A DNA stretch of 64,000 nucleotides from Lachnospiraceae bacterium (GTDB taxonomy: Bacteria > Bacillota > Clostridia > Lachnospirales > Lachnospiraceae): assembly GCA_029005135.1 (NCBI GenBank), contig JAQXFO010000019.1, forward strand, positions 1 to 64,000, written 5' to 3'. This document shows, piece after piece, positions 16,886-27,986 of this stretch. The notes beneath the pieces were generated by a model. It ran no database searches and was not told where the DNA came from. It worked only from the letters and a program-made list of their open reading frames with translations. The first letter of the stretch is position 1, and each line of letters starts with the position of its first letter. Made by a program: the position numbers and the translations under genes.

Positions 16886-17770
16886 ATGGCAATCTTTAAG
16901 GGTTCCGGTGTGGCGATTGTCACGCCGATGAAGGATAACGGCGACGTCAATTATGAGGTTCTGGACGAGATTCTGGAAGTTCAGATCGCCGGCAGCACCG
17001 ACGCGATCATCATCTGCGGCACGACAGGTGAATCGGCGACGCTTAACGGCGAAGAGCATCTCGAGGTTATCAGACACTGCGTGAAGACAGTCAACGGCCG
17101 TATCCCGGTCATCGCGGGCACCGGCTCCAATGATACCGCCTTCGGCATCGAACTGTCCCGTGAAGCGGAAAATGTCGGCGTTGACGGCCTTCTGCTGGTC
17201 ACGCCTTATTATAACAAAGCGACACAGGGCGGCCTGAAGGCTCACTTCTCCGCCATCGCGAACGCGGTGCATGTCCCGTGCATTATGTATAATGTGCCCA
17301 GCCGTACCGGCACGAATATCCAGCCTGAGACAGCCGCCTGGCTTGGTAAAAATGTGGAAAACATCGTCGGCATCAAAGAAGCCAGCGGCAGCATTTCTCA
17401 GATCGCCGAGCTGGCCCATCTGGCTGAGGGCCATCTGGATATTTATTCCGGCAACGACGACCAGATTATCCCGCTCTGTTCTCTGGGCGGTGTCGGTGTT
17501 ATCTCCGTTCTGGCCAACGTGGCGCCGAAGCAGACCCACGATATGGTCATGAAGTTCCTGGAGGGCGATACCCAGGAAGCCTGCCGCATGCAGCTGGAGG
17601 CCCTGCCGCTGATCCATGCCCTCTTCAGTGAAGTCAATCCGATCCCGGTCAAGGCTGCGATGGCGATGCAGGGCTATCGCGTCGGCGGGCCGCGTCTGCC
17701 GCTGACCCCCATCGAACCGGCTCACAGAGAGCTTCTTGAAAAAGCGATGAAAGACTACGGGGTGCTGTAA
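16886..17770 (+). CDS. dapA: 4-hydroxy-tetrahydrodipicolinate synthase
   Basis: 294-aa DapA, condensing pyruvate with aspartate semialdehyde at the branch point to lysine and meso-diaminopimelate. All hallmarks are present: GTTGE (45-49), Tyr135 and Arg140 in YNVPSRTG, Schiff-base Lys164 in GIKEASG. ATG 16886 follows AGGGAGG by 5 nt; the upstream in-frame ATG at 16859 is not needed. It overlaps dapB by one base (TAATG), so the two are translationally coupled. In contrast to the aldolases at 1054 and 2019 this is the housekeeping enzyme. Confidence 0.96.
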   Translation: MAIFKGSGVAIVTPMKDNGDVNYEVLDEILEVQIAGSTDAIIICGTTGESATLNGEEHLEVIRHCVKTVNGRIPVIAGTGSNDTAFGIELSREAENVGVDGLLLVTPYYNKATQGGLKAHFSAIANAVHVPCIMYNVPSRTGTNIQPETAAWLGKNVENIVGIKEASGSISQIAELAHLAEGHLDIYSGNDDQIIPLCSLGGVGVISVLANVAPKQTHDMVMKFLEGDTQEACRMQLEALPLIHALFSEVNPIPVKAAMAMQGYRVGGPRLPLTPIEPAHRELLEKAMKDYGVL

Positions 17771-18525
17771 TGGTAACGGTCATTCTTCACGGCGCCCTGG
17801 GCTTTATGGGCCGGGCTGTCGATGAGATCTGCCGGCAGGATCCGGAGATCACGATCGCGGCCGGCATTGACATCGCCGAAAACCATGATCGGGAATATCC
17901 GGTCTATGACAGTCTGGATAAATGCACCGAGCCGGCCGATGTGATTATCGACTTCTCCACGGCCTCCGCCATGGGCTCCCTGATGGCCTATGCCGTCGAG
18001 CGCCGCATCCCGGCGGTGGTCTGCACCACAGGCCTGACGGAAGCGATGCTGGCCATGGTGAAGGAGGCTTCCGAAGAGATCGCCGTCCTTCGCTCCGGCA
18101 ATATGTCCCTTGGCATCAACCTGCTTCTTAAGCTTCTGAAGACAGCCTCCGCGACGCTTCTGCCGGCCGGCTACGATGCCGAGATTGAGGAGATGCATCA
18201 CAGACGCAAGCTGGATGCGCCTTCGGGCACGGCCCTGATGCTGGCGGATGCGGTGAATGAGGCCGCCGGCGGCCGCTATGAATACGTGTACGGCCGCAGT
18301 GATCGCCACGAAGCGCGTCCCGCGAAAGAGATCGGTATCTCGTCTCTGCGCGGCGGTACGGTCGTCGGTATCCACGATGCGATCTTCGCCGGACCCGACG
18401 AGGTGATCGAGATCAAACACACCGCCTATTCCCGCGCCGTCTTTGCCAAAGGTGCCGTTCAGGCCGCCAAATACCTGGCCGGCAAGGGCCCGGGTCTCTA
18501 CGATATGAGCGATGTGATCGGCTGA
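17770..18525 (+). CDS. dapB: 4-hydroxy-tetrahydrodipicolinate reductase
   Basis: 251-aa NAD(P)H-dependent reductase, second step of the diaminopimelate/lysine branch. The nucleotide-binding loop is GALGFMGR (8-15), and the catalytic motif HHRRKLDAPSGTA starts at His143-His144 with Lys147. FSTASA follows the Rossmann domain as in other DapBs. It starts within the dapA stop codon. Confidence 0.96.
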   Translation: MVTVILHGALGFMGRAVDEICRQDPEITIAAGIDIAENHDREYPVYDSLDKCTEPADVIIDFSTASAMGSLMAYAVERRIPAVVCTTGLTEAMLAMVKEASEEIAVLRSGNMSLGINLLLKLLKTASATLLPAGYDAEIEEMHHRRKLDAPSGTALMLADAVNEAAGGRYEYVYGRSDRHEARPAKEIGISSLRGGTVVGIHDAIFAGPDEVIEIKHTAYSRAVFAKGAVQAAKYLAGKGPGLYDMSDVIG

Positions 18526-18560
18526 CAGCGGGTGAGGCTTTTTTTGACAGGAACAACAAT

Positions 18561-19340
18561 ATGGAACTGAGACCTTGTATCGATATTCATAACGGGAAGG
18601 TCAAGCAGATCGTAGGCGGCACCTTGTCAGATCGGGGGGATTCGGCAGCGGAGAACTTCGTATCGGACAGGAATGCGGCCTATTTTGCTGAACTTTTCAA
18701 AAAAGATAAGGTGACCGGCGGTCATGTGATCCTGCTGAACGGCAAAGCCTCCCCCTATTATGAGGTGACCCGGCAGCAGGCTCTGCTGGCCCTTCAGACG
18801 TATCCCGGCGGTCTGATGGTGGGCGGCGGCATCACCGATGAGAATGCGGCCGGCTATATTGACGCCGGCGCCAGCCATGTCATCGTCACGTCCTATGTGT
18901 TCCGGGAGGGTATGATCGACCATGAACGCATCACCCTTCTGAAGAAGGTTGTGGGGCGGGAGCACCTGGTCCTTGATCTGTCCTGCCGGAGGCGGGGCAG
19001 CGATTACTATATCATGACAGACCGCTGGCAGACCTTCACACAGACGCCTCTGAGTCCGGCTCTTCTGGAACGTCTGACAGAGGACTGCGATGAATTCCTG
19101 ATCCACGGTATTGACAGTGAAGGACGCGCGGCGGGCATCGACGAAGAGCTGATCCGTCTGCTGGATGCGGTGCGCGGCTTTCCGATGACCTACGCCGGCG
19201 GCATTGCTTCTTATGATGACATCGAGACGATACGCCGGCTGACCGGCGGCCATATGGATATCACCATCGGCTCGGCGCTGTCGCTTTACGGCGGTGCACT
19301 GGACTATCACGATGTGCTCAGGGTCTGTCGGGAAGGCTGA
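18561..19340 (+). CDS. hisA: Phosphoribosylformimino-AICAR-P isomerase, eukaryotic type (HisA/HIS6)
   Basis: 259-aa (beta/alpha)8 isomerase of histidine biosynthesis. The sequence follows the fungal/plant HIS6 subtype: RPCIDIHNGKVKQIVGGTL at the N-terminus (Asp8 as base), LMVGGGI, VIVTSYVF, LDLSCRR with a later DRWQTFT, EFLIHGIDSEG (Asp175) and YAGGI, IGSAL. Ordinary bacterial HisA has a different N-terminus and lacks the SCR...WQT block. No other his gene is nearby, so it is a stand-alone copy. Subfamily assignment rests on remembered yeast His6 motifs and should be tested by a tree. An AGGA SD lies before the ATG. Confidence 0.85.
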   Translation: MELRPCIDIHNGKVKQIVGGTLSDRGDSAAENFVSDRNAAYFAELFKKDKVTGGHVILLNGKASPYYEVTRQQALLALQTYPGGLMVGGGITDENAAGYIDAGASHVIVTSYVFREGMIDHERITLLKKVVGREHLVLDLSCRRRGSDYYIMTDRWQTFTQTPLSPALLERLTEDCDEFLIHGIDSEGRAAGIDEELIRLLDAVRGFPMTYAGGIASYDDIETIRRLTGGHMDITIGSALSLYGGALDYHDVLRVCREG

Positions 19341-19364
19341 CAATAAGGCTTATTTGTCAGAAAC

Positions 19365-19393
19365 TTGCATTTTTTTTGGTAAATTGTTATGAT
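19365..19393 (+). promoter_or_regulatory. hpf promoter
   Basis: TTGCAT (19365-19370), 17-bp spacer containing a T tract, TATGAT (19388-19393). Predicted start near 19400, 30 nt before the hpf ATG, which has AAAGGCGG upstream as SD. Confidence 0.7.
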
Positions 19394-19429
19394 AATTAAA
19401 GAAAATCACGCGAAAGGCGGTGAAGACAC

Positions 19430-19963
19430 ATGAAGTTTATCATCAGCGGAAAGAATTTTGAGGTAACGGAAGGCTTACGGCAGGCCATCGAAGACAAGCT
19501 CGGCAAGCTGGAAAAATACTTCACAGAAGAGACCTCCGTTATCGTCACCCTGGAAGTTGAGAAGGAACGCCAGAAAGTGGAGGTGACCATCCCGGTCAAG
19601 GGCAGCATTATCCGCTCGGAACAGGTGAGCAGCGATATGTATGTCTCGATCGATCTGGTGGAAGAGGTGATCGAGCGCCAGCTGCGCAAGTATAAGAGCA
19701 AGCTGATCAACAAGCAGAAGGACAGTGCTTATTTCCAGAAATCCTTCATCGATTATGATTTTGCCCAGGAAGATGAGGAAATCGTCATCAGCCGCGAGAA
19801 GAAGTTCGATATCAAACCGCTGTATCCGGAGGATGCCTGCGTCCAGATGGAACTGCTGGGACACAATTTCTTCGTGTTCAACAACGCGGAGACCGGCGAC
19901 GTGAACGTGGTCTATAAGCGGAAGGGCGGGACCTACGGTCTGATCATTCCCGATAATGACTGA
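19430..19963 (+). CDS. hpf: Long-form ribosome hibernation promoting factor
   Basis: 177-aa long HPF that dimerises 70S ribosomes in stationary phase. The N-terminal RaiA/YfiA domain (about 1-100) binds the 30S decoding site, a linker follows, and the C-terminal dimerisation domain (about 120-177) carries FDIKPLYPEDACVQMELLGHNFFVF, a conserved long-HPF feature. It sits just before secA, a common Firmicute order, but has its own promoter and terminator. Confidence 0.95.
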   Translation: MKFIISGKNFEVTEGLRQAIEDKLGKLEKYFTEETSVIVTLEVEKERQKVEVTIPVKGSIIRSEQVSSDMYVSIDLVEEVIERQLRKYKSKLINKQKDSAYFQKSFIDYDFAQEDEEIVISREKKFDIKPLYPEDACVQMELLGHNFFVFNNAETGDVNVVYKRKGGTYGLIIPDND

Positions 19964-19992
19964 GGCGCGGACATTTTCATAAAATGACATCA

Positions 19993-20020
19993 GGGAACGG
20001 CTTACGGCCGTTCCCTTTTT
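19993..20020 (+). terminator. Rho-independent terminator after hpf
   Basis: GGGAACGGC (19993-20001) pairs perfectly with GCCGTTCCC (20007-20015), 5-nt loop, followed by TTTTT (20016-20020). Confidence 0.88.
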
Positions 20021-20075
20021 GAACCGTAAAGCGGGAGGCCGGGGCACTGCGGCCGCAGACGGATGCGGTTTTTCG

Positions 20076-20104
20076 TTGTCAGATATCGCGGCGGGTGTTA
20101 TTAT
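20076..20104 (+). promoter_or_regulatory. secA promoter
   Basis: TTGTCA (20076-20081), 17-bp spacer, TATTAT (20099-20104). The leader of about 36 nt contains TATGCG (20114-20119) opposite CGCATA (20128-20133), a small hairpin just before the GGAGG SD that may modulate translation. Confidence 0.75.
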
Positions 20105-20146
20105 TAAGGGTACTATGCGATAACTGGCGCATAACGGAGGAAATAT

Positions 20147-22729
<2,583 letters not shown>

Positions 22730-22740
22730 GGAGGGAGATT

Positions 22741-23247
22741 ATGGATGTTCTGATCGCTTACGCCGGTAAATCCGGCACTACCAAAAGAGCCGCCAATCTG
22801 CTGGCCTCCCGTTTTCCGCGGGTTGATGTGATTGATCTGTGTGAGAGAACACCGGATCCGTCCCGCTATGCCGTCGTGATCGTCGGCTCGGCCATCCGCA
22901 TCGGCCGGGTGATGAAGCCTGCCGCTGATTTTCTGGTCAATAACTGGGAGGTTCTTCAGAAGAAGACCCTCGGGGTCTTTATCTGCAACGCCTATCTGGA
23001 GCAGTCTGAGAAGATCCTTCAGGAGAATTTCTCGGTCGAATTCCGTCAGACCTGTGCGGCTGTCGATACCTTCGGCGGGGAGCTGCATCCCGAGAACTGC
23101 CGGGGCTTCGATAAAATTTTCGCCAAAGCGTATCTGAATTATGTGCGCCGCGGGCGTGACAGCAGCGTCCAGCCGGTTCTTCTGACCGACCGCATCCGGG
23201 TCTTTGCCGACAGGATCAAGGAAGCTGCCGAAGCCCGGGAGGCGTGA
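22741..23247 (+). CDS. Flavodoxin domain protein (HemG-like)
   Basis: 168-aa protein with a flavodoxin fold of the HemG type (Flavodoxin_5). The FMN phosphate loop is YAGKSGTTKRAA (7-18), VIVGSAIRIGRVMKPAADFL corresponds to the second FMN loop, and GVFICNAYLE follows. It could be an electron carrier or menaquinone-linked oxidase; protoporphyrinogen oxidation is unproven since no heme genes are nearby. It is 11 bp downstream of secA with SD AAGGAGGG. Confidence 0.75.
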   Translation: MDVLIAYAGKSGTTKRAANLLASRFPRVDVIDLCERTPDPSRYAVVIVGSAIRIGRVMKPAADFLVNNWEVLQKKTLGVFICNAYLEQSEKILQENFSVEFRQTCAAVDTFGGELHPENCRGFDKIFAKAYLNYVRRGRDSSVQPVLLTDRIRVFADRIKEAAEAREA

Positions 23248-23318
23248 CGGGGCGTTTCGTCCCGGCCGACGGTATGAGGCGGTCAAGTCGGCGCCCGCCC
23301 GTCTGTCCATGATGAAAG

Positions 23319-23364
23319 AAAAAAGCAGGATCTGTCTGCCGCATGACGGCGGGACGGATCCTGC
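23319..23364 (-). terminator. Terminator of the S1-domain gene (possibly bidirectional)
   Basis: GCAGGATC (23325-23332) pairs with GATCCTGC (23357-23364), with further pairing inside (GTC/GAC, GCCG/CGGC). On the minus strand the hairpin is followed by six Ts (23324-23319) and a C-interrupted T stretch. On the plus strand only a weak T-rich tail follows, so it may partly stop secA-flavodoxin transcripts. Confidence 0.8.
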
Positions 23365-23400
23365 TTCGTTTCTGTCAGGGGACGGTTTCCGGGGCTGTCT

Positions 23401-24303
23401 TTACAGCTTCAGACCCTTGAGGAGAGATCCCAGGGAGGTGGTTAGTGCCCCGGATTCGGGCAGCTCGACCGTTTCCTCGGTGACGGCCTCGGCCTCCTGA
23501 TCCTCGGCGTCCTTGATGGACAGGGAGATCTTACCGTCCTTGATATCGACGACTTTGACCTTAACGGTGTCGCCGACGGCGAGCATTTCCTTCGGATGCT
23601 TCAGCCGGCGGGTGCCGGTGATGCGGGAGATATGGACCAGGCCGTCAAGACCGTTCCCCAGGGAGACGAAAGCACCGTAGCTCTGCAGGGATTCGACGCG
23701 GCCCTCGGTGATGAGGCCGACCTGCAGGTTGGAAACCATGCGGGCTTTTTCTTTTTCGGCTTCCTCGCGGAGAACATCGCGGGCGCTGCCCACCAGGCGG
23801 GCATTGTCGCGGTCAACGGTGATCATACGGATGCGGATCGTCCGGCCCACCCAGTCTTCCGTGTTCTCGACAAAATCCAGGGAGAGCTTGGAGGCCGGCA
23901 CAAAGATGCGGCTGCCGTCGATGTAACCGACGACGCCGGCCTTGACGCTTTCGGCGATCTTCATGTCAAGGACGGTCCTGTCGGCCAGATAGCCGGCGAA
24001 GCGCTCCCAGGCCAGCGCCTTATCGGCACGCTTTTTCGAAAGCAGCAGGTTGCCGCGGCCGTCATCCTGTCTCAGAACGACTGCCTGGAAGGTATCGCCG
24101 ATGGAGACGTCCTGCTTGACGGAAAAGCCCGGATCGTCGCTCATCTCAGCGGCGGTGATGATGCCGGCGCAGTTGTAGTTAAGATCGACGGTGACTTCGG
24201 TATCGGCTATGCCGACGACGCTGCAGTCCACCAGGTCACCTTCGTTGATCACGCGGAATGAGGCATCCAGCTCCTTCAGATAATCGTCCATGGATTCAGT
24301 CAT
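23401..24303 (-). CDS. S1 RNA-binding domain protein (RpsA-like, three S1 repeats)
   Basis: 300-aa protein with three S1 domains at about 18-87, 103-172 and 192-262. The last is the most canonical (GRVESLQSYGAFVSLGNGLDGLVHISRI ... VGDTVKVKVVDIKDGKISLSIKD). An acidic tail and a conserved-looking SLGSLLKGLKL end follow. Firmicute proteins of this kind are annotated ribosomal protein S1-like or YfgI-like and may aid mRNA binding to the ribosome. The interval to the next gene (24304-24484) has weak -10-like TATGAT (complement of 24372-24377) for this gene. Confidence 0.85.
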   Translation of the reverse strand: MTESMDDYLKELDASFRVINEGDLVDCSVVGIADTEVTVDLNYNCAGIITAAEMSDDPGFSVKQDVSIGDTFQAVVLRQDDGRGNLLLSKKRADKALAWERFAGYLADRTVLDMKIAESVKAGVVGYIDGSRIFVPASKLSLDFVENTEDWVGRTIRIRMITVDRDNARLVGSARDVLREEAEKEKARMVSNLQVGLITEGRVESLQSYGAFVSLGNGLDGLVHISRITGTRRLKHPKEMLAVGDTVKVKVVDIKDGKISLSIKDAEDQEAEAVTEETVELPESGALTTSLGSLLKGLKL

Positions 24304-24438
24304 GTTTATTCCTCCTTAGTCCGCCCGGCGTGAAATGCCGCGGCGCAAGTTGTGTCATACAGTTTGAGTGTATCATATTTTTCCCGTTCTGCCATGGGCA
24401 TTTTATGGTATAATCTACGCAGTATGCTAAAATGGGTA

Positions 24439-24447
24439 TGGTATAAT
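24439..24447 (+). promoter_or_regulatory. Extended -10 promoter for the small transporter pair
   Basis: TGG-TATAAT at 24439-24447. An identical TGG-TATAAT occurs at 24406-24414, so there may be two tandem starts. No good -35 accompanies either. The downstream one lies 38 bp before the ATG, with SD AAAGGAAAGGA. Confidence 0.5.
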
Positions 24448-24484
24448 AATTACAATTATACCCGCCGTAAAAGGAAAGGAACAT

Positions 24485-24883
24485 ATGTCTCGGGAAAACA
24501 GGACGGCTTCCGCCGGCGACGGTGCGGGAAAGCGCGGCAAAAAGGTGACGCTGCTTTCTCTCATCGTGATCCAGTCGGCGGTGATCGTGTATACGGGTTC
24601 CGGTATCTGCAGTAAAATGGCGGCGGCCTGGCCGGCATTTTCCTTCATGTGGATGCTCTGGATTTTTCTGGAGGTCTGCTGTCTCGGCGGCTATGCCGTG
24701 TTCTGGCAGCAGATTATCAAGCGTTTCGACCTGTCGGTTGCTTACGCCAACCGCGCCTTTGCCATCTTCTGGTCGATGCTCTGGGCGCTCATCATTTTCG
24801 GAGAAAGGGTGACACTGAAAAATATCATCGGCGTTGTGGTGATATTTGCCGGTATCATGCTGGTGAATCAGGATGCCGGTTAA
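24485..24883 (+). CDS. Half-size DMT/SMR-like membrane protein (subunit 1)
   Basis: 132-aa protein with a basic cytoplasmic N-terminus (1-20) and four hydrophobic helices (about 21-40, 50-72, 83-102, 107-126). The last pair (SVAYANRAFAIFWSMLWALIIFGERVTLKNIIGVVVIFAGIMLV) is typical of EamA/SMR transporters. It overlaps the next gene by 11 nt. Two unequal half-size proteins in tandem recall heterodimeric SMR/ArnE-ArnF type flippases. Substrate unknown. Confidence 0.75.
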   Translation: MSRENRTASAGDGAGKRGKKVTLLSLIVIQSAVIVYTGSGICSKMAAAWPAFSFMWMLWIFLEVCCLGGYAVFWQQIIKRFDLSVAYANRAFAIFWSMLWALIIFGERVTLKNIIGVVVIFAGIMLVNQDAG

Positions 24884-25217
24884 TCCGTGGATCTTCGGAA
24901 TCGCTTTCTCGGCCACCATTGCCTCTTTTGCCCAGGTCCTGTTGAAAAAGAGTGCCATGGAAAAGCACGAGAGCTTTATCCGTGAGTATCTCAATATCAA
25001 GGTTATTGCCGGCTACGCGATCATGTTTGTCGGCATGTTTGTCAATATCTACGTCTATTCCCGCGGTGTGGAATACAAGAACGGCCCGGTCATGGAGTCG
25101 ATCGGCAATATCTGGGTCGTGTTTCTGAGTTTTCTGTTTTTTAAGGAACCCGTCACAAAGAAGAAGATTCTCGGCAATATCCTGATTATTGCGGGGATTC
25201 TGATTTTCTATATGTAA
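24873..25217 (+). CDS. Half-size DMT/SMR-like membrane protein (subunit 2)
   Basis: 114-aa four-helix protein (about 5-25, 38-60, 72-88, 93-113) with the EamA-type AQVLLKKSAM and FFKEPVTKKKILGNILIIAGILIFYM features. Its ATG lies within the end of the previous gene, so the two are translationally coupled and probably form a heterodimer. A GCAGCC/GGCTGC hairpin follows the stop (25223-25240) without a T run. Confidence 0.75.
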   Translation: MPVNPWIFGIAFSATIASFAQVLLKKSAMEKHESFIREYLNIKVIAGYAIMFVGMFVNIYVYSRGVEYKNGPVMESIGNIWVVFLSFLFFKEPVTKKKILGNILIIAGILIFYM

Positions 25218-25259
25218 GAAGGCAGCCGCAGCAGGCTGCGATGCCTGAGGAGCCAGCTT

Positions 25260-26660
25260 ATGGTTGATGGAATTTTTGATGCCATAGAAAAGGTCGTCGA
25301 TATCGTGGATCAGGCTGTCAACAGCCAGGACTACTCCACCATGAACCGGGATATCGGCAATCTGTTTAATCAGAAGACAGGGACGGGAACCGGGCAGCAG
25401 GGGCCGAACGCCGGATCAGGTACCGGCCCGCGGCCGGGACAGAACCGGGGCCCGAATGCCGGAAACCCCCGTCCGAATCATAATGGTTATCCCGGCAGGC
25501 CGCGCTATCAGCCCTACGAGGTCCCGGGACGCCGGAAGGTCAACAGCACCAACGGCGGGTATTATGCCGGCAGCGCGCCCCGTTCTGCGGGACCGGCGGT
25601 GAATCGGACGACCGGGCCTGTGACAGCAGCCGGCAGCCGGAAGTCGCCCTTCTTCTCAAGACCCTCCGGTGTCGGACCGGGATTCATGACGGCTCTGGGT
25701 GCTGTCGGTGCCTTCAGCTTTTTCGGACTGGCGCTGCCGCTTCTGACCAGCGGTATCGGCGCTGCTGTTGGTGCCGGGATCTTTTTCGGTATTCTTGGCG
25801 GCCTCTCCGCCGGCGTGATGAGCTGGGGCATTTCGTCCCTCCGGCGCATCAAGCGCACCGACCGCTATTATGCGCTTCTTTCTGACAAGAAATACGCGGA
25901 TGTGGAGGATCTGGCGTCCTGTGTTAACCGCACGGAGAAATTTGTGGTCGGTGAGCTGAGAAGTCTGACCGGAAAAAAGGTCTTTCCCCAGGGACATTTT
26001 GACGCGGGCCGCAAGACCTTTATGATCACCGATGAGCTGTATCAGCAATATAAGGCGGTGACGGCCCAGACGAAAGCCCTCAAGAAGGTCCAGAAGGAGC
26101 AGGAGAAGGCCTTCAACGATCTTCAGCCCGAGGTCCGGGAGATGATCGTCAAGGGCAACGATTACGTCCGCAAGATCCACGAGGCCAACGATGATATCGC
26201 TGATCCGGTGGTGACAGAGAAACTGAACCGTATGGAAGCCATCGTGGCGAAGATTTTCGCGGAGGTCAGGGAGAGACCGCAGCAGGCGGGCCGCCTAAGT
26301 ATGCTGATGGATTATTATCTGCCCACTACCAGCAAGCTGATCGATGCCTACCGCGATATGATCCACCAGCCGATTCAGAGTGATAATCTCACAGCGGCGG
26401 AGCGGGAGATTGAGAACTCTCTCGATACGATCAACGATGCCTTTGAAAAACTGCTGGACAGCTTCTACGCCGACGCGGCCATGGACCTGTCGACGGATAT
26501 TTCCGTTATGAAGACCATGATGAAGCGCCAGGGATTGACGAATGAGGATTTTAAGACTGCAGGGCCAGAACTGAGGGCCGAAGGTCCGCGCATGGAGACG
26601 GCAGCCGCGGAGAAGGCTGCTGAGAACGAAGGCCTGCTGCAGGCCGGCGGACAGAGGTAA
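25260..26660 (+). CDS. XpaC-like protein (5-bromo-4-chloroindolyl phosphate hydrolysis family)
   Basis: 466-aa protein. A Gly/Pro/Asn-rich low-complexity segment spans about 35-120, two adjacent hydrophobic helices (about 141-192) follow, then a helical cytoplasmic XpaC domain (about 195-440). The B. subtilis xpaC-yaaN pair is the same arrangement as here, with a TelA homologue next. Despite the family name a phosphatase activity is not established. The low-complexity insert is longer than in B. subtilis XpaC. It probably works with TelA in envelope stress or toxic-compound tolerance. Confidence 0.82.
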   Translation: MVDGIFDAIEKVVDIVDQAVNSQDYSTMNRDIGNLFNQKTGTGTGQQGPNAGSGTGPRPGQNRGPNAGNPRPNHNGYPGRPRYQPYEVPGRRKVNSTNGGYYAGSAPRSAGPAVNRTTGPVTAAGSRKSPFFSRPSGVGPGFMTALGAVGAFSFFGLALPLLTSGIGAAVGAGIFFGILGGLSAGVMSWGISSLRRIKRTDRYYALLSDKKYADVEDLASCVNRTEKFVVGELRSLTGKKVFPQGHFDAGRKTFMITDELYQQYKAVTAQTKALKKVQKEQEKAFNDLQPEVREMIVKGNDYVRKIHEANDDIADPVVTEKLNRMEAIVAKIFAEVRERPQQAGRLSMLMDYYLPTTSKLIDAYRDMIHQPIQSDNLTAAEREIENSLDTINDAFEKLLDSFYADAAMDLSTDISVMKTMMKRQGLTNEDFKTAGPELRAEGPRMETAAAEKAAENEGLLQAGGQR

Positions 26661-26708
26661 CACAAGCACAGACGCAGATGGAAACACCTGGAAATCAAGG
26701 AGGAAATC

Positions 26709-27920
26709 ATGGGGGACAACGCACAGGACATCAACATGCAGGCAGCTGCTCTTAACGACGAACTCAGAGGTGCCAATGCCTTTGCCGCGGCCGAAGCGCC
26801 GACACTGACCTTTGGTGAGGCTCCGAAGCCCGAAGCTGCGAAGCCGGTGGAGGAGGAAAAAGTCATCGACATCAAAGTCGACGACAGCATGCTCTCCGAA
26901 AATGAGAAAAAGCAGGTGGCGGAATTCGCCAAACAGATCAACCTGGCCGATACCAATTCCATTATCCAGTATGGTGCCTCGACACAGCAGAAGATGGCTC
27001 AGTTCTCGGATACCGCGCTGGCCAATGTCAAGACCCGCGACCTCGGTGAGATCGGGGATATGCTGTCCGGCGTGATCAGCGAACTGAAGGAATTCGAGCC
27101 GGGGGCCGAAGAAAAGGGCGGTTTCCTCGGGCTTTTCAAGAAGTCCGGCAAGAAGATGACCGAGATGAAGGCTCAGTATGACAAGGCCTCCGTTAATGTC
27201 GAGAAGGTCTCGGATGCTCTTCAGAAGCATCAGATTACCCTGATGAAGGATGTGGCGCTTCTGGATAAGATGTACGCCAGCAACCTGACCTATTACAAGG
27301 AACTGACCATGTACATCCTGGCCGGCAAAGCCCGCCTCAAGGAAGTCAAGCTCAACGATCTGCCGGCTGCCAAGGCCAAAGCCGAGAAGTCCGGTCTGGC
27401 GGAGGACGCCCAGGCCGCCCGCGATCTGGAAGAACAGATCCTGCGCTTTGAGAAGAAGCTGCATGATCTGGACCTGACCCGTATGGTCTCGATCCAGACG
27501 GCACCGCAGATCCGCATGCTCCAGAATAACGATACGATGATGGTCGAGAAAATTCAGTCGACCCTTGTCAATACCATTCCGCTGTGGAAGAATCAGATGG
27601 TCCTGGCCGTCGGCATCGAGGATTCCACGAGAGCTGCCAAGGCTGAGGCCGAGGTGACCAACATGACCAACAAGCTTCTGACAGCCAACGCCGAGAAGCT
27701 GAAACAGGCAACGATCGAGACAGCACAGGCCTCCGAGCGCGGCGTTGTTGATATGGAGACGCTGATCCATACCAACGAGACGCTGATTTCCACGTTGGAC
27801 GAGGTTTCCCGCATCCAGACTGAGGGCCGTGAGAAGAGAGCCCAGGCCGAAGTCGAGCTGCGCCGTCTTGAAAATGACCTGAAGACAAAGCTGCTGCATA
27901 TGCAGGATAATAACGGATAA
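26709..27920 (+). CDS. TelA/YaaN family toxic anion resistance protein
   Basis: 403-aa, almost entirely helical cytoplasmic protein of the TelA family, linked to tellurite, nisin and cell-wall antibiotic tolerance in some Firmicutes. An Ala/Glu-rich N-terminal region (1-50) precedes the conserved core, including LGEIGDMLSGVISELKEF, FLGLFKK and the RMVSIQTAPQIRMLQNND segment, and a heptad-like C-terminus. It is 48 bp after the XpaC-like gene with SD AAGGAGG, forming an operon. Confidence 0.9.
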   Translation: MGDNAQDINMQAAALNDELRGANAFAAAEAPTLTFGEAPKPEAAKPVEEEKVIDIKVDDSMLSENEKKQVAEFAKQINLADTNSIIQYGASTQQKMAQFSDTALANVKTRDLGEIGDMLSGVISELKEFEPGAEEKGGFLGLFKKSGKKMTEMKAQYDKASVNVEKVSDALQKHQITLMKDVALLDKMYASNLTYYKELTMYILAGKARLKEVKLNDLPAAKAKAEKSGLAEDAQAARDLEEQILRFEKKLHDLDLTRMVSIQTAPQIRMLQNNDTMMVEKIQSTLVNTIPLWKNQMVLAVGIEDSTRAAKAEAEVTNMTNKLLTANAEKLKQATIETAQASERGVVDMETLIHTNETLISTLDEVSRIQTEGREKRAQAEVELRRLENDLKTKLLHMQDNNG

Positions 27921-27932
27921 TGACCGGGGCAG

Positions 27933-27961
27933 AAAAGCCGCCTGTCAAGGGAAGGCTTTTT
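27933..27961 (+). terminator. Weak terminator between telA and valS
   Basis: AAAAGCC (27933-27939) pairs with GGCTTTT (27954-27960) across a 14-nt loop, followed by one more T. The U-run is part of the stem, so termination is probably partial. The gap is far too short for a T-box. Confidence 0.4.
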
Positions 27962-27986
27962 GCCGCGTAAAGGAGAAAAGAGTTAC

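Noticed and set aside
27921..27986. T-box riboswitch before valS
   Set aside because: Only 66 nt separate telA and valS; there is a weak hairpin but no room for T-box stems or the AGGGUGG-type box.
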